DNA of 10,301 nt from CBW1002 sp046081905. Lineage in GTDB: Bacteria > Cyanobacteriota > Cyanobacteriia > PCC-6307 > Cyanobiaceae. The stretch spans positions 1-10,301 of the forward strand of contig JBJTWS010000304.1 in assembly GCA_046081905.1 (NCBI GenBank), given 5' to 3'. Made by a program: the position numbers and the translations under genes. Numbering within the stretch: the stretch's first letter is position 1; the number at the start of each line of letters is the position of its first letter. Shown in pieces: positions 7,143-10,301 of the stretch. Under the pieces are notes generated by a model. That model had not been told where the DNA came from. It worked only from the letters and a program-made list of their open reading frames with translations, and did no database searches.

Positions 7143-7643
7143 ATGGATGCTGCCAGTCCCTCCACGGGTCTGTTCGGCCTGCTGCGCCGCCTGATGGTGG
7201 TGGGCGTGGCCCTGCTTCTGTCGGTGTCGCTGGCGGCCTGCGACGGGAGCCAGGGCCGCAAGCCCCCCAGCATCAGCCCCGCCGACATGGCGGTGATCAC
7301 CCGCCAGGCGGAAGGCTTCCTTTCGGCCCGGGATCGCCTGCCGGAGCTCGCCACCCTGGTGAACGAGCGCGACTGGACCTTCACCCGCAACCTCATCCAC
7401 GGCCCCATGCAGGAAGTGGGCCGGGAGATGCTGTACATCAACCAGCGGCTGCTGCCGGCGGACCGGGCCGAAGCCGGCGCCCGGGCCGAGAAGCTCAAGA
7501 CCGCCCTCGCCCAGCTCGATGAGGCCGCCCGCCTCCAGGACGGCGACAAGCTGCGCAAGGCCTACATCCAGGTGGCCAGCGGCTTCGGGCTATATGCCCA
7601 GGTGCTGCCTCCCGAGGTGCAGCAGGCCCTCAAGCAGGCCTGA
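7143..7643 (+). CDS. psbQ: Photosystem II lipoprotein PsbQ (CyanoQ), 166 aa
   Basis: CyanoQ is a lumenal lipoprotein associated with photosystem II that stabilises active dimers and the oxygen-evolving side. The N-terminus is a lipoprotein signal peptide: basic region with R15 and R16, hydrophobic core at 18-30, and lipobox SLAAC ending at C33, the predicted lipidated residue. The mature part is about 133 residues, mostly helical and charged, as expected for the PsbQ four-helix bundle; segments such as LPELATLVNERDWTFTRNLI and MQEVGREMLYINQRLLP resemble the cyanobacterial PsbQ family, and the length fits. The start is supported by GGAG 6 bases upstream. The same frame is open far upstream because of high GC, but that part is antisense to purU. 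The ThiO-like gene begins 17 bases after the stop and is probably co-transcribed. Identity comes from family pattern rather than a single catalytic motif. Confidence 0.87.
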   Translation: MDAASPSTGLFGLLRRLMVVGVALLLSVSLAACDGSQGRKPPSISPADMAVITRQAEGFLSARDRLPELATLVNERDWTFTRNLIHGPMQEVGREMLYINQRLLPADRAEAGARAEKLKTALAQLDEAARLQDGDKLRKAYIQVASGFGLYAQVLPPEVQQALKQA

Positions 7644-7660
7644 GTAGCGCCACCGCTCGG

Positions 7661-8788
7661 GTGGGGCCCCTTCCCCCCCCGCCGGACCACCTCCGCCCCC
7701 GGGACGTCCTCGTTCTCGGGGGCGGTCTTGTGGGGGCGTCCGCCGCCTGGCTGCTGGTGCAGCGGGGCCATCGGGTGACACTGGTTGCCCCGCAGGGCCA
7801 GGAACGGAGCGGCAGCGAGGCGGCTCTGGGGCTGCTGATGGCGGATGTGTTCCACCGGGGCCGGGGACGAGCCTGGCAGCTGCGGCAGCGCAGCCGTGCC
7901 CTGTGGGACCAGTGGTGCGCCCAGCTGCAGCAGGAGGGGTGGCCCCTGCCGCGGCGCCGGGGCCTGCTCCTGCTCGCCGCCGATGCCGAGGAAGCCGAAC
8001 GCCAACGCCGGCTGGTGGCGGAGCGGCAGGCCGCGGGCCTGCCCCTGGAGTGGTGGGATCGCCAGCGGGTGGCGGAGCTTGAGCCGATCGTGCCGGCGGC
8101 GGCCCACGGCGGCCTCTTCTCCCCCCGTGACGGCCAGATCGATCCGCTCTCGGCCCTGGGGGCACTGCTGGGCTCCGCCCAGGCCTCCGGAATGCAACGG
8201 TTGGAGGGGCGCGCCCTGCGCCTGGAGCGGCGGGGCTCGGGAGGCTGGCGGGTGATTCTCGACGACGGAGGCCGCCTGGAGGCCCCCTGGGCGGTGGTGG
8301 CGGCGGGGCTGGGGTCTGCGGCGCTTCTGGCGCACTCCCCGGATGCGGCCACTTCCGCCCCGGGGGTCGTGCTGGAGCCGGTGCTGGGCCAGGCCCTGGA
8401 GCTCGAGGTCCCCGCCCCCGTTCCCTGCGCGGCAGACTCCCGGGCCTGGCCCGGAGCCCTGAGCTGGCGGGGTATCAACCTCGTGCCGCGGCCCGACCGG
8501 GGCCCGGGCCGCCTCTGGCTCGGAGCCACCCTGGAGCCGGGCGGGCGGGCCGATCCAGAGGCACTGGAGCGGATGCAGCAGCTGGAGGGCGACGCGCCCC
8601 CGTGGCTGCTCCAGGCCCGGCGACGGGAGCAGTGGCAGGGCTGCCGCTGCCGGCCCGTGGGCCGGCCGGCGCCCCTGCTGGAACCCCTCGCCGAGGGGCT
8701 GCTGCTGCTGAGCGGCCACTACCGCAACGGGGTGCTGCTGGCACCAGCCAGTGCCGAATGGGCGGTGGAGCAGATCGAGCGGGCCTGA
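7661..8788 (+). CDS. thiO: FAD-dependent amine oxidase of the DAO family, ThiO (glycine oxidase)-like, 375 aa
   Basis: DAO-family flavoenzyme; the nearest recognisable type is ThiO, which oxidises glycine to iminoglycine for the thiazole part of thiamine, releasing H2O2. The dinucleotide-binding motif GGGLVGASAAWLL begins at G20, with E49 or a nearby residue as the possible ribose ligand. A region near 120-150 (LEPIVPAAAHGGLFSPRDGQ, then IDP) matches the DAO pattern of a conserved substrate-domain entry. The C-terminus holds GHYRNGVLLAPASAEWAVEQ from 352, which is the ThiO-type FAD-binding end, preceded by GCRCRP at 327-332 where ThiO proteins usually read GLRP. The start is GTG at 7661: the frame upstream holds no ATG, GTG or TTG near it, and the next ATG would remove the FAD motif. 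There is no Shine-Dalgarno sequence, so coupling to psbQ (17 bases upstream) is likely. Some cyanobacteria carry ThiO fused to ThiG; this one stands alone. The exact substrate is uncertain. Confidence 0.75.
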   Translation: MGPLPPPPDHLRPRDVLVLGGGLVGASAAWLLVQRGHRVTLVAPQGQERSGSEAALGLLMADVFHRGRGRAWQLRQRSRALWDQWCAQLQQEGWPLPRRRGLLLLAADAEEAERQRRLVAERQAAGLPLEWWDRQRVAELEPIVPAAAHGGLFSPRDGQIDPLSALGALLGSAQASGMQRLEGRALRLERRGSGGWRVILDDGGRLEAPWAVVAAGLGSAALLAHSPDAATSAPGVVLEPVLGQALELEVPAPVPCAADSRAWPGALSWRGINLVPRPDRGPGRLWLGATLEPGGRADPEALERMQQLEGDAPPWLLQARRREQWQGCRCRPVGRPAPLLEPLAEGLLLLSGHYRNGVLLAPASAEWAVEQIERA

Positions 8789-8808
8789 GCCGGCAGCCAC
8801 GGGCCAGC

Positions 8809-8838
8809 AAAAAGCCCCCGCCCACAGGGGGTGGGGGC
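8809..8838 (-). terminator. Intrinsic terminator of dnaK
   Basis: Bases 8814-8823 pair with 8829-8838 to give a 10-bp stem, nearly all G-C with one G-T wobble, closing a 5-base loop. Read on the minus strand the stem is followed at once by five T (AAAAA at 8809-8813 on the plus strand). This is a standard Rho-independent terminator about 45 bases past the dnaK stop. On the plus strand no T-run follows, so it would not serve as a classical terminator for the ThiO-like gene. Confidence 0.85.
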
Positions 8839-8846
8839 CAACAGGG

Positions 8847-8869
8847 GGGCGCCCCGGCAGGGAGCGCCC
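8847..8869. repeat. Second G-C-rich hairpin between dnaK and its terminator
   Basis: GGGCGC at 8847-8852 pairs with GCGCCC at 8864-8869, and CCC at 8853-8855 pairs with GGG at 8860-8862, leaving one bulged A (8863) and a 4-base loop. It lies 13 bases inside the dnaK transcript before the terminator stem. It has no T-run and may stabilise the mRNA 3' end or assist termination. Confidence 0.6.
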
Positions 8870-8882
8870 GTAGCCCACAGGC

Positions 8883-10301
<1,419 letters not shown>

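Overview
The window reads as a chromosomal segment of a high-GC picocyanobacterium of the Synechococcus/Cyanobium type. The evidence is a cyanobacterial PsbQ (CyanoQ) lipoprotein gene, a DnaK with the tail usual for cyanobacterial DnaK2, a PilB with a C-terminal Cys4 tail of the cyanobacterial kind, very high G+C with strong G/C at third codon positions, and tightly packed genes. I saw no rRNA, tRNA, CRISPR array, insertion sequence, phage gene or attachment site. There is no gene-free stretch longer than about 115 bases.

Layout from left to right. (1) The 5' part of grpE lies on the minus strand and runs off the left edge. (2) Divergent from it is a three-gene type IV pilus motor operon on the plus strand: pilB (extension ATPase), pilT (retraction ATPase) and pilC (inner-membrane platform), with gaps of 11 and 25 bases. 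(3) Convergent with pilC, on the minus strand, are a polytopic Wzy_C/O-antigen-ligase family protein and, upstream of it, purU (10-formyltetrahydrofolate deformylase). (4) Divergent from purU, on the plus strand, are psbQ (photosystem II lumenal lipoprotein) and, 17 bases later, a GTG-started FAD-dependent amine oxidase resembling ThiO glycine oxidase. (5) Convergent with that, on the minus strand, is the 3' three quarters of dnaK, running off the right edge, followed by a strong intrinsic terminator.

Functionally the window holds three themes. The pil genes form the motor and platform of a type IV pilus, used for twitching motility and DNA uptake; the adjacent Wzy_C-family protein could be a surface-glycan ligase or a pilin glycosyltransferase. 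dnaK and grpE, partners in the Hsp70 cycle, sit at the two ends on the same strand with the other genes between them. purU, psbQ and the ThiO-like oxidase form a small photosynthesis/one-carbon/glycine group.

I found no clear sign of a previously undescribed system. The observations that repay a second look are the Cys4 tail of PilB, the glycan ligase next to the pilus operon, the separation of dnaK and grpE, the paired hairpins after dnaK, and the GTG start with a C8 tract in the ThiO-like gene.
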